64,000 nt of DNA, taken from positions 1 through 64,000 of the forward strand of contig CAADGI010000023.1 in NCBI GenBank assembly GCA_900696495.1. The letters are read 5' to 3'. The DNA is from an uncultured Alphaproteobacteria bacterium (GTDB lineage Bacteria > Pseudomonadota > Alphaproteobacteria > Micavibrionales > Micavibrionaceae). The notes under the pieces are model-generated. The model made no database searches, was not told where the DNA came from, and saw only the letters and a program-made list of their open reading frames with translations. The translations under genes were made by a program, and so were the position numbers. Below are positions 37,290 through 46,870 of this stretch, piece by piece. Within the stretch, counting starts at the first letter, position 1; each line of letters opens with the position of its first letter.

Positions 37290-37763
37290 ATGCGCCGTTC
37301 CAAACTAGACAAAATCGACAAAAAAATCCTCCGCGATCTTCAGGATAATGGCCGTATCACCAATGTCGATCTGGCGAAAAATGTCGGCATCTCCGCGCCG
37401 CCATGCCTTCGCCGTGTGCGTGCACTGGAGGAAGCGGGGTATATCCGCAGCTATCACGCCCACTTAAGCCCCGCGACGCTGGGCTATACCGTCAGCGTTT
37501 TCGCCATGGTCAAGCTCAACAGTCATGCTGAAAACGAACTGGCGAAATTCGAAAAGCAGGTTAGGGAATGGCCGATGGTGCGCGAGTGCTACATGCTCGC
37601 CGGCGAGGTCGATTTCATCCTGCGCATCGTCGCGCGCGACTGGGACAGCTACCAGAATTTCCTGACCAATGAGCTGACGAAAATAGCCAATGTCACGTCG
37701 GTGAAATCATCGCTCGCGATTCGCTCCATCAAGGAAGATCCCGGCGTCCCGATTGATGAGTGA
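37290..37763 (+). CDS. Lrp/AsnC-family transcriptional regulator
   Basis: This 157-residue regulator has an N-terminal helix-turn-helix (about 1-62; LDKIDKKILRDLQDNGRITNVDLAK, given here in parts: LDKIDKKIL and VDLAKNVGIS) and a C-terminal RAM ligand-binding domain (about 70-145; ECYMLAGEVDFILRIVARD). It probably senses an amino acid. It diverges from the ELM1-trxB side, and Lrp beside trxB is a recurrent alphaproteobacterial neighbourhood. It converges on greA with a perfect hairpin between. Confidence 0.93.
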   Translation: MRRSKLDKIDKKILRDLQDNGRITNVDLAKNVGISAPPCLRRVRALEEAGYIRSYHAHLSPATLGYTVSVFAMVKLNSHAENELAKFEKQVREWPMVRECYMLAGEVDFILRIVARDWDSYQNFLTNELTKIANVTSVKSSLAIRSIKEDPGVPIDE

Positions 37764-37771
37764 CCTACACC

Positions 37772-37800
37772 TCGTCATCCCTGCCTTCGCAGGGATGACG
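37772..37800. repeat. Perfect type A hairpin between convergent genes
   Basis: CGTCATCCCTGC-CTTC-GCAGGGATGACG: 12-bp perfect arms with a 4-base loop, placed exactly between the lrp-like stop and the greA stop. Likely doubles as a bidirectional terminator. Confidence 0.88.
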
Positions 37801-37802
37801 CG

Positions 37803-38276
37803 TCACTTATACTTCACTTCAACGATTTCGTATGACTTCTTCCCGCCCGGCGCCCTGACTTCAACACTGTCGCCGACAGATTTGCCGATCAACGCGCGCG
37901 CGATCGGCGCCGTGATGGAAATGCGTTTCTTCTCGGCATTCGCTTCGTATTCGCCGACGATCATGTAGGTTTCTTCCGCGTCCGTATCTTCATCCGCGAT
38001 TTTCACCGTCGCGCCGAACTTCACCACGTTCCCCGTCATGGTCGCCGGGTCGATGATCTGCGCCTTGCTGGTGACGGCCTCAAGCTCCTTGATGCGTCCC
38101 TCGATGAAACTCTGCTGCTCTTTCGCGGCATGGTACTCGGCATTCTCCGACAGGTCGCCATGCGCGCGCGCGGTCGCGATCGCCTCGATGATCGCCGGGC
38201 GTTCGACCGATTTCAGATTCTTCAGTTCCGCTTCCAGGTCCTTAAGGCCCTGCGGCGTCATCGGGATTTTTTCCAC
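37803..38276 (-). CDS. greA: Transcription elongation factor GreA
   Basis: GreA enters the RNA polymerase secondary channel and stimulates cleavage of backtracked transcripts. The 157-residue size is standard. The N-terminal coiled coil carries the acidic tip region [20 protein letters not shown] (about 36-55) with the catalytic DLSENAEY. The C-terminal FKBP-like domain includes [10 protein letters not shown]-like [14 protein letters not shown] and ends EIVEVKY. carB-greA clustering is typical of alphaproteobacteria. Confidence 0.97.
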   Translation of the reverse strand: MEKIPMTPQGLKDLEAELKNLKSVERPAIIEAIATARAHGDLSENAEYHAAKEQQSFIEGRIKELEAVTSKAQIIDPATMTGNVVKFGATVKIADEDTDAEETYMIVGEYEANAEKKRISITAPIARALIGKSVGDSVEVRAPGGKKSYEIVEVKYK

Positions 38277-38356
38277 GTTTCTGCTTCCTTTACAGCAATA
38301 TCCCGGCGCAAGCCGGGATTGCCTTTAAAGATAGGGGGGCGGGGCGGTTTCGTCAA

Positions 38357-41300
38357 TCATGCCGTCTTGCGGCGTTTTTGGGTCGTGGATTCGGGCTTTT
38401 CAGCGGGTTTTGACGCTTCGAAATAGCTCTGCAGCGGTGCCACCTCGATCTCCTTGGCCTTCACCGCCCGGATCGCCTGCACCGCCGCGTTCGCCGCCGT
38501 CAGCAGCGTGTAATAGGGAATTTTATTCATCAGCGCGAGGCGGCGGATATTGGTTCCGTCCGCCACCGCCTGCGACGATTTCGCCGTCGTGTTGATCATC
38601 AGCGCGATCTCGCCGTTGATGATCGCGTCGCCGATATGCGGCTGGCCCTCCATCACCTTGTTGATGCGTTTGACCTTCAGGCCTTTTTCTTTCAAAAATC
38701 TCGCCGTGCCGCCGGTGGCGACCAGTTCAAACCCGATATCCGCCAGTTCTTTCGCGATCGGCGCGAGCGCCTCTTTATCGACATCCTTCACCGACAGGAA
38801 CACTTTTCCGCCCGTCGGTAGGCGCGTGCCCGCCGCGAGGAACGCTTTCGCAAGCGCGTGGCTCACATCCGTATCCAGCCCCATCACTTCCCCGGTCGAT
38901 TTCATTTCCGGGCCGAGCAGGGGTTCGACGCCCGGGAAACGGTTGAACGGGAACACCGGCGCCTTCACCGCGTGGTGTTTCGGGTTCATGCCTTTCAGCA
39001 TACCCTTGAAATCCGCGAGCTTCTCGCCGGCCATGATCCGCGCCGCGAGTTTGGCCACGGGAACGCCCGTCGCCTTCGCCACGAACGGCGCGGTGCGCGA
39101 TGCGCGCGGGTTGACCTCGAGAATATAAATATCCAGCACGCCGGTTTCATCGTTCTTCCGCACCGCGAACTGCACATTCATCAGGCCCTCGACCTTCAGC
39201 GCCTTCGCCAGCGTGATCGTCTGCTGCTCGATTTCCTTGACCGTCTCGGCGGGCAGCGAATGCGGCGGCAACACGCAGGCCGAGTCGCCCGAGTGAATCC
39301 CGGCTTCCTCGATATGCTCCATGATGCCCGCGACGTAAACATCCGTGCCATCCGCCAGCGCATCGACATCCACCTCAATGGCAGATTTCAGATAACGGTC
39401 GAGCAGCACCGGGTCGTCGCCCGAAACCTTCACCGCCGTCTTGATATATTGCTTCAGCTCTGTCTTGTTATGGACGATCTGCATCGCCTGTCCGCCGAGA
39501 ACGTAAGACGGGCGGATAACGATCGGAAACCCGATTTCCTCCGCGATATCTTCCGCTTCCTTCGCCGAACGCGCCAGGCCATTCGGCGGCTGGCGCAGCT
39601 TCAGTTTCTTCAGCAGCTTCTGGAATCTCTCGCGGTCTTCGGCGAGATCGATCGCATCCGGGTCGGTTCCCAAAATCGGAATCCCGGCCTTCTGCAGCGG
39701 GTGCGCGAGCTTCAGCGGCGTCTGCCCGCCGAGCTGCACGATCACGCCTTTGACTTTTCCGCTTTCCTGCTCGGCCTTGATCAGCTCGATCACATCTTCC
39801 TGCGTCAACGGTTCGAAATACAGCCTGTCCGACGTATCGTAATCCGTCGAAACCGTTTCCGGGTTACAGTTGACCATGATCGTCTCATAACCCGCCTCGC
39901 GCAGCGCATAGCTCGCATGCACGCAGCAATAATCGAACTCGATTCCCTGGCCGATCCTGTTCGGCCCGCCGCCGAGAATGATGATTTTCTCCTTGTCCGA
40001 TGGGTCGATCTCGCTCTCCGGCTCGTTGATCCCGTCGCCCTCGTAACAGCCGTACATATAAGGCGTCGAGGAGGGAATCTCCGCCGCGCATGTATCCACG
40101 CGCTTGAAAACAGGATTGACTTTATGCGTCGTGCGCGCCTTGCGCACCTGCGCCTCGCTGACATTCATCAGCGTCGCCAGCCGCGCATCCGAGAATCCGA
40201 GTTTCTTGAGTCGCACCCATCCCTCGCGGTCGGTTGGCAGGCCTTTTTTCGTGATGTCCTTCTCCGCATCGACGATATTCTTGATGCGCTCCAGGAACCA
40301 CGGATCGTATTTGCACGTGTCGTGAATTCTCTCCAGCGAAATGCCGTGGCGGATCGCATCGGCAATATGCAGGATACGTTGCGGCGTCGGCAGCGCGACG
40401 GCCGCCAGCAAGGCATCCGTAAATGATTCCGGGTTAGCCGGGTCGGCGTTCGGCACCGGCATGGGGTCGAGGCCCGTCAGGCCTTTCTCTAGCGAACGCA
40501 TCGATTTCTGCAGCGACTCTTCAAAGCTCCGCCCGATCGCCATCACTTCGCCGACCGATTTCATCGACGTGTTCAGCAACGGCTTCGCGCCCTTGAATTT
40601 CTCGAACGCGAAACGCGGCACTTTGGTGACGACGTAATCAATCGTCGGCTCGAACGAGGCCGGCGTGCGCCCGCCCGTGATGTCGTTCTTAAGCTCATCC
40701 AGTGTGTAACCCACCGCCAGCTTCGCCGCGATCTTCGCAATCGGGAACCCCGTCGCCTTCGACGCCAGCGCCGAGGAACGCGATACGCGCGGGTTCATCT
40801 CGATCACGATCATCCGCCCGTTTTCCGGATTGATCGCGAACTGCACGTTCGATCCGCCGGTCTCGACCCCGATGCCGCGCAGCACGGCGATCGAGGCATT
40901 GCGCATGATCTGGTATTCCTTGTCCGTCAGTGTCAGGGCAGGGGCGACGGTAATGGAATCTCCCGTATGCACGCCCATCGGGTCGACGTTTTCGATGGAA
41001 CAGATAATGATGCAATTGTCGTTCTTGTCGCGAACGACTTCCATTTCATATTCTTTCCACCCGAGGAGCGATTCCTCGATCAGAACCTCCGTCGTCGGCG
41101 AGGCGTCAAGGCCGCTATAGACGATTTCCTCGTACTCTTCTTTATTGTAGGCAATGCCGCCGCCCGTGCCGCCGAGCGTAAACGAAGGACGGATAATCGC
41201 GGGCAGCCCGACATACTCGAGCGCCGCGTCGGCTTCCTCGATGGAATGAATGGTTTTGCTCCGCGCCGATTCAAGGCCGAGTCGGTCCATGCATTCCTTG

Positions 41301-41695
41301 AACTTGTTGCGGTCCTCGGCCATTTCGATGGCCTCGCGGTTCGCGCCGATCAACTCGATGCCCAATCTCTCAAGCGTCCCGTCTTCCGCCAGCGCCAGCG
41401 CCGTATTCAGCGCCGTCTGTCCCCCCATTGTCGGCAATAATGCGTCCGGGCGTTCCTGTTCCAGGATTTTCGCGACAACTCCAGGTGTAATCGGCTCTAT
41501 ATAGGTCGCATCCGCCATCTCCGGATCGGTCATGATCGTCGCCGGGTTCGAGTTGATCAAAATAATCCGGTAACCTTCCTCGCGCAGCGCCTTGCAGGCC
41601 TGCGTTCCCGAATAATCGAATTCACACGCCTGGCCGATGATGATGGGCCCGGCCCCGATGATCGCGATGGATTTTATATCTGTACGCTTTGGCAT
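38357..41695 (-). CDS. carB: Carbamoyl-phosphate synthase large subunit
   Basis: CarB makes carbamoyl phosphate from bicarbonate, ammonia (delivered from CarA) and two ATP, for arginine and pyrimidine synthesis. The 1112-residue product has two homologous ATP-grasp halves, seen as [17 protein letters not shown] (about 14-30) and [17 protein letters not shown], with FTLGGTGGG and YVLGGQAMQ loops. The C-terminal MGS-like allosteric domain (about 970-1090; [13 protein letters not shown]) is present. A lysine-rich tail ends it. Usually carA is adjacent; here a methyltransferase and a carbonic anhydrase gene separate them. Confidence 0.98.
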   Translation of the reverse strand: MPKRTDIKSIAIIGAGPIIIGQACEFDYSGTQACKALREEGYRIILINSNPATIMTDPEMADATYIEPITPGVVAKILEQERPDALLPTMGGQTALNTALALAEDGTLERLGIELIGANREAIEMAEDRNKFKECMDRLGLESARSKTIHSIEEADAALEYVGLPAIIRPSFTLGGTGGGIAYNKEEYEEIVYSGLDASPTTEVLIEESLLGWKEYEMEVVRDKNDNCIIICSIENVDPMGVHTGDSITVAPALTLTDKEYQIMRNASIAVLRGIGVETGGSNVQFAINPENGRMIVIEMNPRVSRSSALASKATGFPIAKIAAKLAVGYTLDELKNDITGGRTPASFEPTIDYVVTKVPRFAFEKFKGAKPLLNTSMKSVGEVMAIGRSFEESLQKSMRSLEKGLTGLDPMPVPNADPANPESFTDALLAAVALPTPQRILHIADAIRHGISLERIHDTCKYDPWFLERIKNIVDAEKDITKKGLPTDREGWVRLKKLGFSDARLATLMNVSEAQVRKARTTHKVNPVFKRVDTCAAEIPSSTPYMYGCYEGDGINEPESEIDPSDKEKIIILGGGPNRIGQGIEFDYCCVHASYALREAGYETIMVNCNPETVSTDYDTSDRLYFEPLTQEDVIELIKAEQESGKVKGVIVQLGGQTPLKLAHPLQKAGIPILGTDPDAIDLAEDRERFQKLLKKLKLRQPPNGLARSAKEAEDIAEEIGFPIVIRPSYVLGGQAMQIVHNKTELKQYIKTAVKVSGDDPVLLDRYLKSAIEVDVDALADGTDVYVAGIMEHIEEAGIHSGDSACVLPPHSLPAETVKEIEQQTITLAKALKVEGLMNVQFAVRKNDETGVLDIYILEVNPRASRTAPFVAKATGVPVAKLAARIMAGEKLADFKGMLKGMNPKHHAVKAPVFPFNRFPGVEPLLGPEMKSTGEVMGLDTDVSHALAKAFLAAGTRLPTGGKVFLSVKDVDKEALAPIAKELADIGFELVATGGTARFLKEKGLKVKRINKVMEGQPHIGDAIINGEIALMINTTAKSSQAVADGTNIRRLALMNKIPYYTLLTAANAAVQAIRAVKAKEIEVAPLQSYFEASKPAEKPESTTQKRRKTA

Positions 41696-41704
41696 TTTTT
41701 ACCC

Positions 41705-42466
41705 TTATCGCCCCTCTACTTTTAAAACCTTGGTGTGTTTTTTCAGGTATCGCAGCGTCAGGCAGAGCGCGATGATGACTGCATAACTAACAGGCCAGAT
41801 GAAATCTTCCGATGCCCATTCCCAGAGTTGTTCACCTTCAAAAAAGATATCGGTGGTGAATTCAATGATAAAAAATGCAGTGCCGATGGCCAGCAGCCCC
41901 GGGTATTCGCGGCGCATGACAGCTTTCCATGAAAATTCCATCGCGGGCGGCTGCCACAGGCGGAAATTCGGTAGGATCACAGGCGTCTTCATGCGCCATT
42001 GATCATAGCTGTTGCCGAACTTCTCGCTCAGGAATTTTTCTTCCGCGAGGATGATGCGCTCCATATAGATGAGAAAACCGAACAGACCGATAATCACTAG
42101 CCACCACACTTTGATTGACAGCAACACGCCGAGGATGATGATGAAGTTGCCGAGATAAAGCGGGTTGCGTACGATGGAATATATGCCCGTGGTGTTGAGC
42201 ACGTTGGCTTTCTGCTCCTTGGTGTTGCGGCCCGAAGTTCCTGCCGGCACATAACCGATCGTATAGATACGCAGGGCCAGCCCGGCTAGGGAAAGTATGA
42301 AACATATAAATACCCAGGCGTCCTCCAGCGTATCGCCGACCAGGCTTTCAAGATAGACGCTTTCTTTCAGGGCGATGAAAAGCGGCCCCATGATCAGCAG
42401 GGGCAGGTAGCTGCGCCAGCGGAACATCTGGTGGCCATGCCTGATCATTGTTTCATGTAAACTCAT
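41705..42466 (-). CDS. Isoprenylcysteine/phospholipid-type membrane methyltransferase
   Basis: This is a 253-residue polytopic protein of the ICMT/PEMT superfamily. The SAM-binding C-terminal signature is IYSIVRNPLYLGNFIIILG (about 95-113), followed by EEKFLSEKFGNSYDQW (about 141-156). Around six transmembrane helices are visible. Substrates in this superfamily range from phosphatidylethanolamine to isoprenylated or hopanoid compounds; which applies here is open. It sits between carbonic anhydrase and carB with 5- and 9-base gaps, so it is part of the same operon. Confidence 0.83.
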   Translation of the reverse strand: MSLHETMIRHGHQMFRWRSYLPLLIMGPLFIALKESVYLESLVGDTLEDAWVFICFILSLAGLALRIYTIGYVPAGTSGRNTKEQKANVLNTTGIYSIVRNPLYLGNFIIILGVLLSIKVWWLVIIGLFGFLIYMERIILAEEKFLSEKFGNSYDQWRMKTPVILPNFRLWQPPAMEFSWKAVMRREYPGLLAIGTAFFIIEFTTDIFFEGEQLWEWASEDFIWPVSYAVIIALCLTLRYLKKHTKVLKVEGR

Positions 42467-42471
42467 GTTTT

Positions 42472-43128
42472 TCAGGTCCTGGCGGCTTTGCGTCTGTACA
42501 TTTTATGTTCGGCCTGTCCCGGCACCGGTACGAAACTTTTTGTTTCCGGTTCGAATTTTTTAAGCGTGCCTGTTTCCAGCTCGAACAGCCACGGCACGAT
42601 CTCCAGCGATTCGTCTTCCAGCAGCGGCGCCACGCTCGGGTAGGTCTTGAGATTTTCAAGGCTGAGCGTCACGAGTTGCTCTTCTATTCTGTGTAGCAGC
42701 TCTTCACGGTCTGCGTCGGGGCCGCACTGCGCCTTGGCTTTTGACAACGCCGTCTGCGCCACGTCGATGAATTCGGCGATGTCCGGGTCGTCCACCTTGT
42801 CAACCAGCGCATTGATCGCGCCGCATCGCGTGTGCCCGAGCAGGATAATCTTGCGCACATTGACGTGGTGAAGCGCGAATTGCAGCGCGGCCGCCAGCGC
42901 CGTTCCCTGCTGGTAAGGCCTGACGATCGCTCCCATCGCTTTGTAAGCTATGAACGTGCCGGGAGCGGGGCGGAAGATCGTGCCGGGGTTCGAGCGGCTA
43001 TCGATGCAGGAAATGATGAAATATTCCGGGCGCTGGCCTTCCTCCACCAGTCTGCCCATCAGGCTCGATTTGCCGTCATAGGCATCGGCGCAGAATTCCC
43101 TGAACCCTTTCAGCAACGTTTCCGTCAT
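42472..43128 (-). CDS. Beta-class carbonic anhydrase
   Basis: The enzyme interconverts CO2 and bicarbonate. The 218-residue product has all zinc ligands and the Asp-Arg dyad: Cys41, Asp43 and Arg45 in SCIDSRSNPG, and His99 and Cys102 in LGHTRCGAI. It lies in a four-gene stretch with carA upstream and carB downstream, so it may supply bicarbonate directly to carbamoyl-phosphate synthase, which uses bicarbonate rather than CO2. That link is inferred from position. It is separated from carA by a palindromic repeat. Confidence 0.95.
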   Translation of the reverse strand: MTETLLKGFREFCADAYDGKSSLMGRLVEEGQRPEYFIISCIDSRSNPGTIFRPAPGTFIAYKAMGAIVRPYQQGTALAAALQFALHHVNVRKIILLGHTRCGAINALVDKVDDPDIAEFIDVAQTALSKAKAQCGPDADREELLHRIEEQLVTLSLENLKTYPSVAPLLEDESLEIVPWLFELETGTLKKFEPETKSFVPVPGQAEHKMYRRKAART

Positions 43129-43144
43129 GCCGCCACCCCAAGCC

Positions 43145-43238
43145 CGTCATTCCCCGCGAAAGCGGGGAATCCATTGATCCATAATGATAGATCTTGGAGG
43201 TTAAGTGATGGATCCTCCGCTTTCGCGGAGGATGACGA
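43145..43238. repeat. Type A composite palindromic repeat between carA and carbonic anhydrase
   Basis: Left hairpin GTCATTCCCCGC-GAAA-GCGGGGAATCCATTGATCC; right hairpin GGATCCTCCGC-TTTC-GCGGAGGATGACG. The spacer is about 35 bases. The two stems have different sequences but both pair perfectly. As an mRNA segment it would form two hairpins within the carA-carB operon. Confidence 0.88.
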
Positions 43239-43258
43239 CCAAGATGTGGTTAAAATCT

Positions 43259-44431
43259 TCATGCCGCCTTCGCTTTCCGGATATTTTCGACGAAGCGGTG
43301 GAAGAGGTAATGACTGTCCTGCGGGCCGGGTGACGCTTCAGGGTGATATTGCACTGAAAACACCGGCTTGTTCTTCACTCTTAAACCTTCGTTTGAGCCA
43401 TCGAACAGGCTCACATGGGTCACTTCCACATCTTTAGGCAACGACTCAGAAATCACGTGGAAGCCATGGTTCTGGGACGTAATTTCCACCTTGCCGGTCG
43501 TTAAATCCTTCACCGGCTGGTTCGCGCCGCGGTGGCCGAGATTCATCTTCGTCGTTTCGCCGCCCAGCGCCAGCGCCAGCATCTGGTGCCCGAGGCAAAT
43601 CCCGAAAATCGGCATATTCTTCTCAAGCAGCGTCTTGATCATCGGCACGGCATATTTCCCCGTCGCCGCCGGGTCACCCGGGCCGTTCGAGAGAAAAACC
43701 CCGTCCGGCTTGTGGCTCATGACATCCTCGGCGCTGGAATGGCCCGGCACCACCACGACCTCGCAGCCCGCCGCGGCGAGGCACCTCAGGATATTCCGCT
43801 TCGCGCCGTAATCGACCGCCACCACCTTGTATTTGGGGCTCGTCTGCTTCTTGTAACCCTGTCCGAGCACCCAGTCGGCCTCGTCCCATTTATACATCTG
43901 CGTGCAGGAGACATCCTTGGCGAGGTCCATACCCTCCAGCCCCGGCCAGCTCTTGGCCTCGTCATGCAGCGCCTTGAGATCGAATTTTCCGTCCGGTGCA
44001 TGCTGTATAATCCCCACCGGCGCACCGCCGTCGCGGATCAGCCTCGTGATCGCCCGCGTATCCACATTGCAGATCCCGGGTAGGTTATAGCTCTTCAGCC
44101 ACGCGTCGAAATGCTTCTGCGCCCGCCAGCTCGACGGGCTGGTGATGTCCTCGCGCACGATCAGGCCCCGGCTGGCCGGGTTGACCGTCTCGATATCCTC
44201 GTCGTTGGTGCCGACATTGCCGATATGGGGGAAGGTGAAATTGATGATCTGCCCGGCGTAGGAGGGATCGGTGAGAATCTCCTGGTATCCGGTGATCGAG
44301 GTGTTGAAACAGATCTCGCCCACAGCCTTGGCGGGAGCCCCGAAACCCTTGCCCCATATGACTTTTCCGTCAGCCAAAACGATAACCCCGGTCGCGTTTC
44401 GGGGTTGTTTTGTGGTCTTTGAACTTGTCAT
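43259..44431 (-). CDS. carA: Carbamoyl-phosphate synthase small subunit
   Basis: CarA is the glutaminase subunit that hydrolyses glutamine and channels ammonia to CarB. The 390-residue product has an N-terminal domain (TGVIVLADGKVIWGKGFG; SITGYQEILTDPSYAGQII in part) and a class I glutamine amidotransferase domain. Its triad is Cys in IFGICLGHQ, His in VQYHPEASPGP and the following Glu. The ATG at 44431 is used; an earlier in-frame start would run into the divergent YqeY gene leader. It heads the carA-cah-methyltransferase-carB run. Confidence 0.97.
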   Translation of the reverse strand: MTSSKTTKQPRNATGVIVLADGKVIWGKGFGAPAKAVGEICFNTSITGYQEILTDPSYAGQIINFTFPHIGNVGTNDEDIETVNPASRGLIVREDITSPSSWRAQKHFDAWLKSYNLPGICNVDTRAITRLIRDGGAPVGIIQHAPDGKFDLKALHDEAKSWPGLEGMDLAKDVSCTQMYKWDEADWVLGQGYKKQTSPKYKVVAVDYGAKRNILRCLAAAGCEVVVVPGHSSAEDVMSHKPDGVFLSNGPGDPAATGKYAVPMIKTLLEKNMPIFGICLGHQMLALALGGETTKMNLGHRGANQPVKDLTTGKVEITSQNHGFHVISESLPKDVEVTHVSLFDGSNEGLRVKNKPVFSVQYHPEASPGPQDSHYLFHRFVENIRKAKAA

Positions 44432-44508
44432 TTCCGGTGGTCTTTCTAGCTTGATGCCGCTAGAAAAAGATTTAATAATCACTTTGGACAAAAAAGGAAA
44501 GAAAAATC

Positions 44509-44961
44509 GTGAGCAAACGCACAGAATTCAACGACGCCCTCAAGGCCGCCATGAAGGCCGGCGACCAGAACGCGGTGGGCACCCTCCGCCTCATCAACGC
44601 CGCCCTCAAGCAGAAGGACATCGACGCGCGCCCGTCTGGAAAAGAAGTCACAGAAGCCGACATCCTCTCCATGCTCCAGGGCATGATCAAGCAGCGCAAG
44701 GAATCGATTCAAATCTTCCGCGAGAACAAGCGCGAGGACCTCGCCACCAAGGAGGAGGCCGAAGTCGCCGTCATCGAACGCTTCCTGCCCGCGCAGATGG
44801 ACGACGCCGAAGTCGCGGCCATCATCGACAAACTCATCAAGGAAACCGGCGCCGCCAGCCAGAAAGACATGGGTAAGGTCATGGGCGCGCTCAAAACCCA
44901 GTACGCAGGCCAGCTCGACATGGGCAAGGCCGGCGCTGTGGTTAAACAAAAACTCGGCTAA
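44509..44961 (+). CDS. GatB/YqeY domain protein
   Basis: This 150-residue protein of the YqeY family resembles the tail of GatB in tRNA-dependent amidotransferase. Family blocks: KAGDQNAVGTLRLINAALKQ (about 16-35), EKREDLATKEE-like NKREDLATKEEAEVAVIERFLP (parts), and the C-terminal DMGKVMGALKTQYAGQLD. Its role is unproven, possibly tRNA binding. The start is GTG with an AAAGGAAAG ribosome site. It diverges from carA, and in many alphaproteobacteria this carA-yqeY-dnaG-rpoD order is preserved, with extra genes here. Confidence 0.92.
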   Translation: MSKRTEFNDALKAAMKAGDQNAVGTLRLINAALKQKDIDARPSGKEVTEADILSMLQGMIKQRKESIQIFRENKREDLATKEEAEVAVIERFLPAQMDDAEVAAIIDKLIKETGAASQKDMGKVMGALKTQYAGQLDMGKAGAVVKQKLG

Positions 44962-44982
44962 AATCTTCAAATAAAAAAATTA

Positions 44983-45060
44983 AACCACAGCGGCCACAGG
45001 CGAAATCACAGCGCTTTTTGCGCTGAACGCGTCTGTGTTTTCGCTATGATCGCTGTGGTT
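44983..45060. repeat. AACCACAGCG...CGCTGTGGTT repeat, copy 2
   Basis: Nearly identical to the copy at 21771-21847, with the same GCGCTTTTTGCGC core and the same outer arms. Differences are concentrated in the right arm (GTCTGTGTTTTCGCTATGAT here). It lies between the YqeY and lipase genes. Confidence 0.9.
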
Positions 45061-45107
45061 AAAAAATTATATATGAATGTGCATGGCCCGAGTTTGCCGG
45101 AGCGACC

Positions 45108-46409
45108 TTGATTGCAATCAAATTGTCCGTAAAATCGGGAATTGATTTTTCACTCTCGCAACGGTCGGACATCATGAAAATTCTCAAGGTCCCTTCATTA
45201 CCCGAACTCCCGAACTGCCCCCTGAAGGCCACGGACATCGTCCCGCCCGTCGAGATATTCGAAAAGCCGGCGGCGGAACAGATCCTCCGCGCCAGCGTGC
45301 TTGCCAATGCGAACAAGGCCGAGCTTGAAACCGTCCGGGAAGCCCTGCAATTCAGCTTCATCGTCTACGACCCGCTCGATCACCTGGCGCAGCAGCTTGA
45401 AGACGCCCAATTCACCCACGTCGAAAAAATACATATGCGCCTCACCGGCACGCAAGGAATCGCCTGCGTCAAGGACAAAACCGCCTACATAGCCTTTCGC
45501 GGCTCCTCCAGCCCGCTCGACTGGATCTATGATTTTCTCCTCATCCCGTTCTACTGGCCCGTGCGCCATTTCGGTTTCGGCACGGCATGGCTCAGCGTCC
45601 GCGGAAAAATCCGCAAATACCTTGCCGCGCTTCCCGCTGATGTTGAATCGGTGACGCTCTGCGGCCATTCGCTGGGCGGCAGCATCGCCCACATGGCGGC
45701 ACTCGGTCTCGCCCGTGATTTCCCGCTGGATTCCGTCGTCACTTTCGGCGCGCCGAAAGCCTGCTTTCTCGGCACGGCAAAGCGCTATGTGGAAACAAAA
45801 ATAAAAGACACAAACAAAACGCTGGGCGATATCACGTACGCCGTCGTCAACCAGCGCGATATCGTTTCCAAAGTGCCATTTACTTTTCTCGGATACCGCC
45901 CCGTCGGCAAGCTGATCTACATTGATTACACCGGCGCCGTCCACCACGGCGAGCAGGCGCGGGAAGTGCGCGAAAAAAATTCCGACATGGATATCGATTT
46001 TCTTTTCAACTTCATGGAGGAGGAAAAAATCCAGGCCCTCGGCCCCCACAGCACGTCGACTGAAAAATTTTATTACAACATGCGCCGTACCGTCGCATGG
46101 ATCGGCAAAGCCATGCCGCCTCTCAAAAGCGTGATCCTGCCGTCGCTCATGTATATTCTGTTCTCGATGTATTTCATGCGCTCCGGCCTCGCGCATCTTG
46201 GCGACAAATATATGGACGTCTTCATGGAGCCGTCCTCCTCCCAGTCCTCATCTTGGAAATACACGCCGTACCAGAAAACGAAATTCCAGATTTATTTCTC
46301 GCTGGTCGTGCGCTTCGTTCTCGGCGCTGTTCTTCTCGTCGGCTTCCTCGCCGGCCTCGTCTACATCGCCGCCTGGTCGGCGTCAGGCCTGATGCAGCAG
46401 CCGGGATAA
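45108..46409 (+). CDS. Class 3 lipase-like alpha/beta hydrolase with C-terminal membrane segments
   Basis: This is a 433-residue lipase_3-type hydrolase. The nucleophile elbow is LCGHSLGGSIAH (Ser188), preceded by TAYIAFRGSSS (oxyanion region, about 126-134). The likely Asp is in NQRDIVSKVPF (about 250-259) and the His in GAVHHGEQ. Two hydrophobic segments near 345-362 and 402-425 suggest membrane attachment at the C-terminus. There is no signal peptide. The start is uncertain: a TTG at 45108 has a GGAG site, while an ATG at 45174 lacks one but gives a 411-residue protein. Substrate is not predictable. Confidence 0.85.
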   Translation: MIAIKLSVKSGIDFSLSQRSDIMKILKVPSLPELPNCPLKATDIVPPVEIFEKPAAEQILRASVLANANKAELETVREALQFSFIVYDPLDHLAQQLEDAQFTHVEKIHMRLTGTQGIACVKDKTAYIAFRGSSSPLDWIYDFLLIPFYWPVRHFGFGTAWLSVRGKIRKYLAALPADVESVTLCGHSLGGSIAHMAALGLARDFPLDSVVTFGAPKACFLGTAKRYVETKIKDTNKTLGDITYAVVNQRDIVSKVPFTFLGYRPVGKLIYIDYTGAVHHGEQAREVREKNSDMDIDFLFNFMEEEKIQALGPHSTSTEKFYYNMRRTVAWIGKAMPPLKSVILPSLMYILFSMYFMRSGLAHLGDKYMDVFMEPSSSQSSSWKYTPYQKTKFQIYFSLVVRFVLGAVLLVGFLAGLVYIAAWSASGLMQQPG

Positions 46410-46445
46410 ATCAAACCCCCGTAACCCCCGGGCTCTTTTGTACCC

Positions 46446-46485
46446 CGGCTCACCTCTCGAAATCCCGGCGAAAGCCGGGGCCCAT
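46446..46485. repeat. Degenerate type A half-element
   Basis: AATCCCGGC-GAAA-GCCGGGGCCCATCA resembles a single arm of the composite element. The second arm is not recognisable. It lies downstream of the lipase gene. Confidence 0.55.
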
Positions 46486-46586
46486 CACTCTAATCCGCAC
46501 CAATCCATGACAAATCCGGTCACTCCGCGCTTCCCGGCGGAACCATGCCGGAGCTCATCCCGTGATCGTTCAGAAATAATTCCAAA

Positions 46587-46620
46587 TAAAAACCGCCCCT
46601 TGCGAGAGGGGCGGGCTTTT
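46587..46620 (-). terminator. Terminator downstream of the 38-residue micro-gene
   Basis: The minus strand forms CCGCCCC-TCTCGCAA-GGGGCGG followed by TTTTTATTT. It also has A-runs on the other side, so it could serve the lipase gene in the opposite direction. Confidence 0.85.
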
Positions 46621-46645
46621 TATATATCGCGGGTGCAGCGACTGT

Positions 46646-46762
46646 TTATTTAAACAGGCTTTTAAGCGCGCACATAAAGGATTTGAACGTGATCGGCTTG
46701 AAGCAGCGATCCTCGTCATCCATCATATTAACGTTCAGCTCTTTATCGTAAGCGTTTGTCAT
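46646..46762 (-). CDS. 38-residue micro-protein behind a sigma-54-like promoter
   Basis: MTNAYDKELNVNMMDDEDRC continues to FKPITFKSFMCALKSLFK and a TAA stop. The ATG has a GAGGGAAAGG ribosome site, a sigma-54-type promoter lies 42-58 bases upstream (46804-46820), and a strong terminator follows the stop by about 25 bases. This complete small transcription unit is what makes the ORF credible. No family is recognised. It resembles the next small ORF (46871-47002) in pattern: NV near the start, a Cys about 10 residues later, then a basic hydrophobic Met/Ala-Lys tail. Confidence 0.62.
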   Translation of the reverse strand: MTNAYDKELNVNMMDDEDRCFKPITFKSFMCALKSLFK

Positions 46763-46803
46763 TTTTCACCTTTCCCTCTGCTAACGTTTGTCAGAGGCTA
46801 AAG

Positions 46804-46820
46804 TTGCAAGTATTATGCCA
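46804..46820 (-). promoter_or_regulatory. Sigma-54 (-24/-12) type promoter
   Basis: The minus strand reads TGGCATAATACTTGCAA. It matches the TGGCAC-N5-TTGCA consensus with one core difference (T for C after GGCA) and has the required 10 bases between GG and GC. Transcription would start about 30 bases before the 38-codon ORF. Confidence 0.65.
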
Positions 46821-46870
46821 AATGGCTGTCTATTTTCTGGCCTTTAATACACAAAATCGTCGCTGATGTC

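Noticed and set aside
38858-40426. 522-codon frame antisense to carB
   Set aside because: Arginine/leucine-rich antisense translation with no motif. carB is intact and certain on the other strand.
46438-46653. 71-codon plus-strand frame after the lipase gene
   Set aside because: It runs through a degenerate palindromic repeat and a terminator hairpin, and has no convincing ribosome site.
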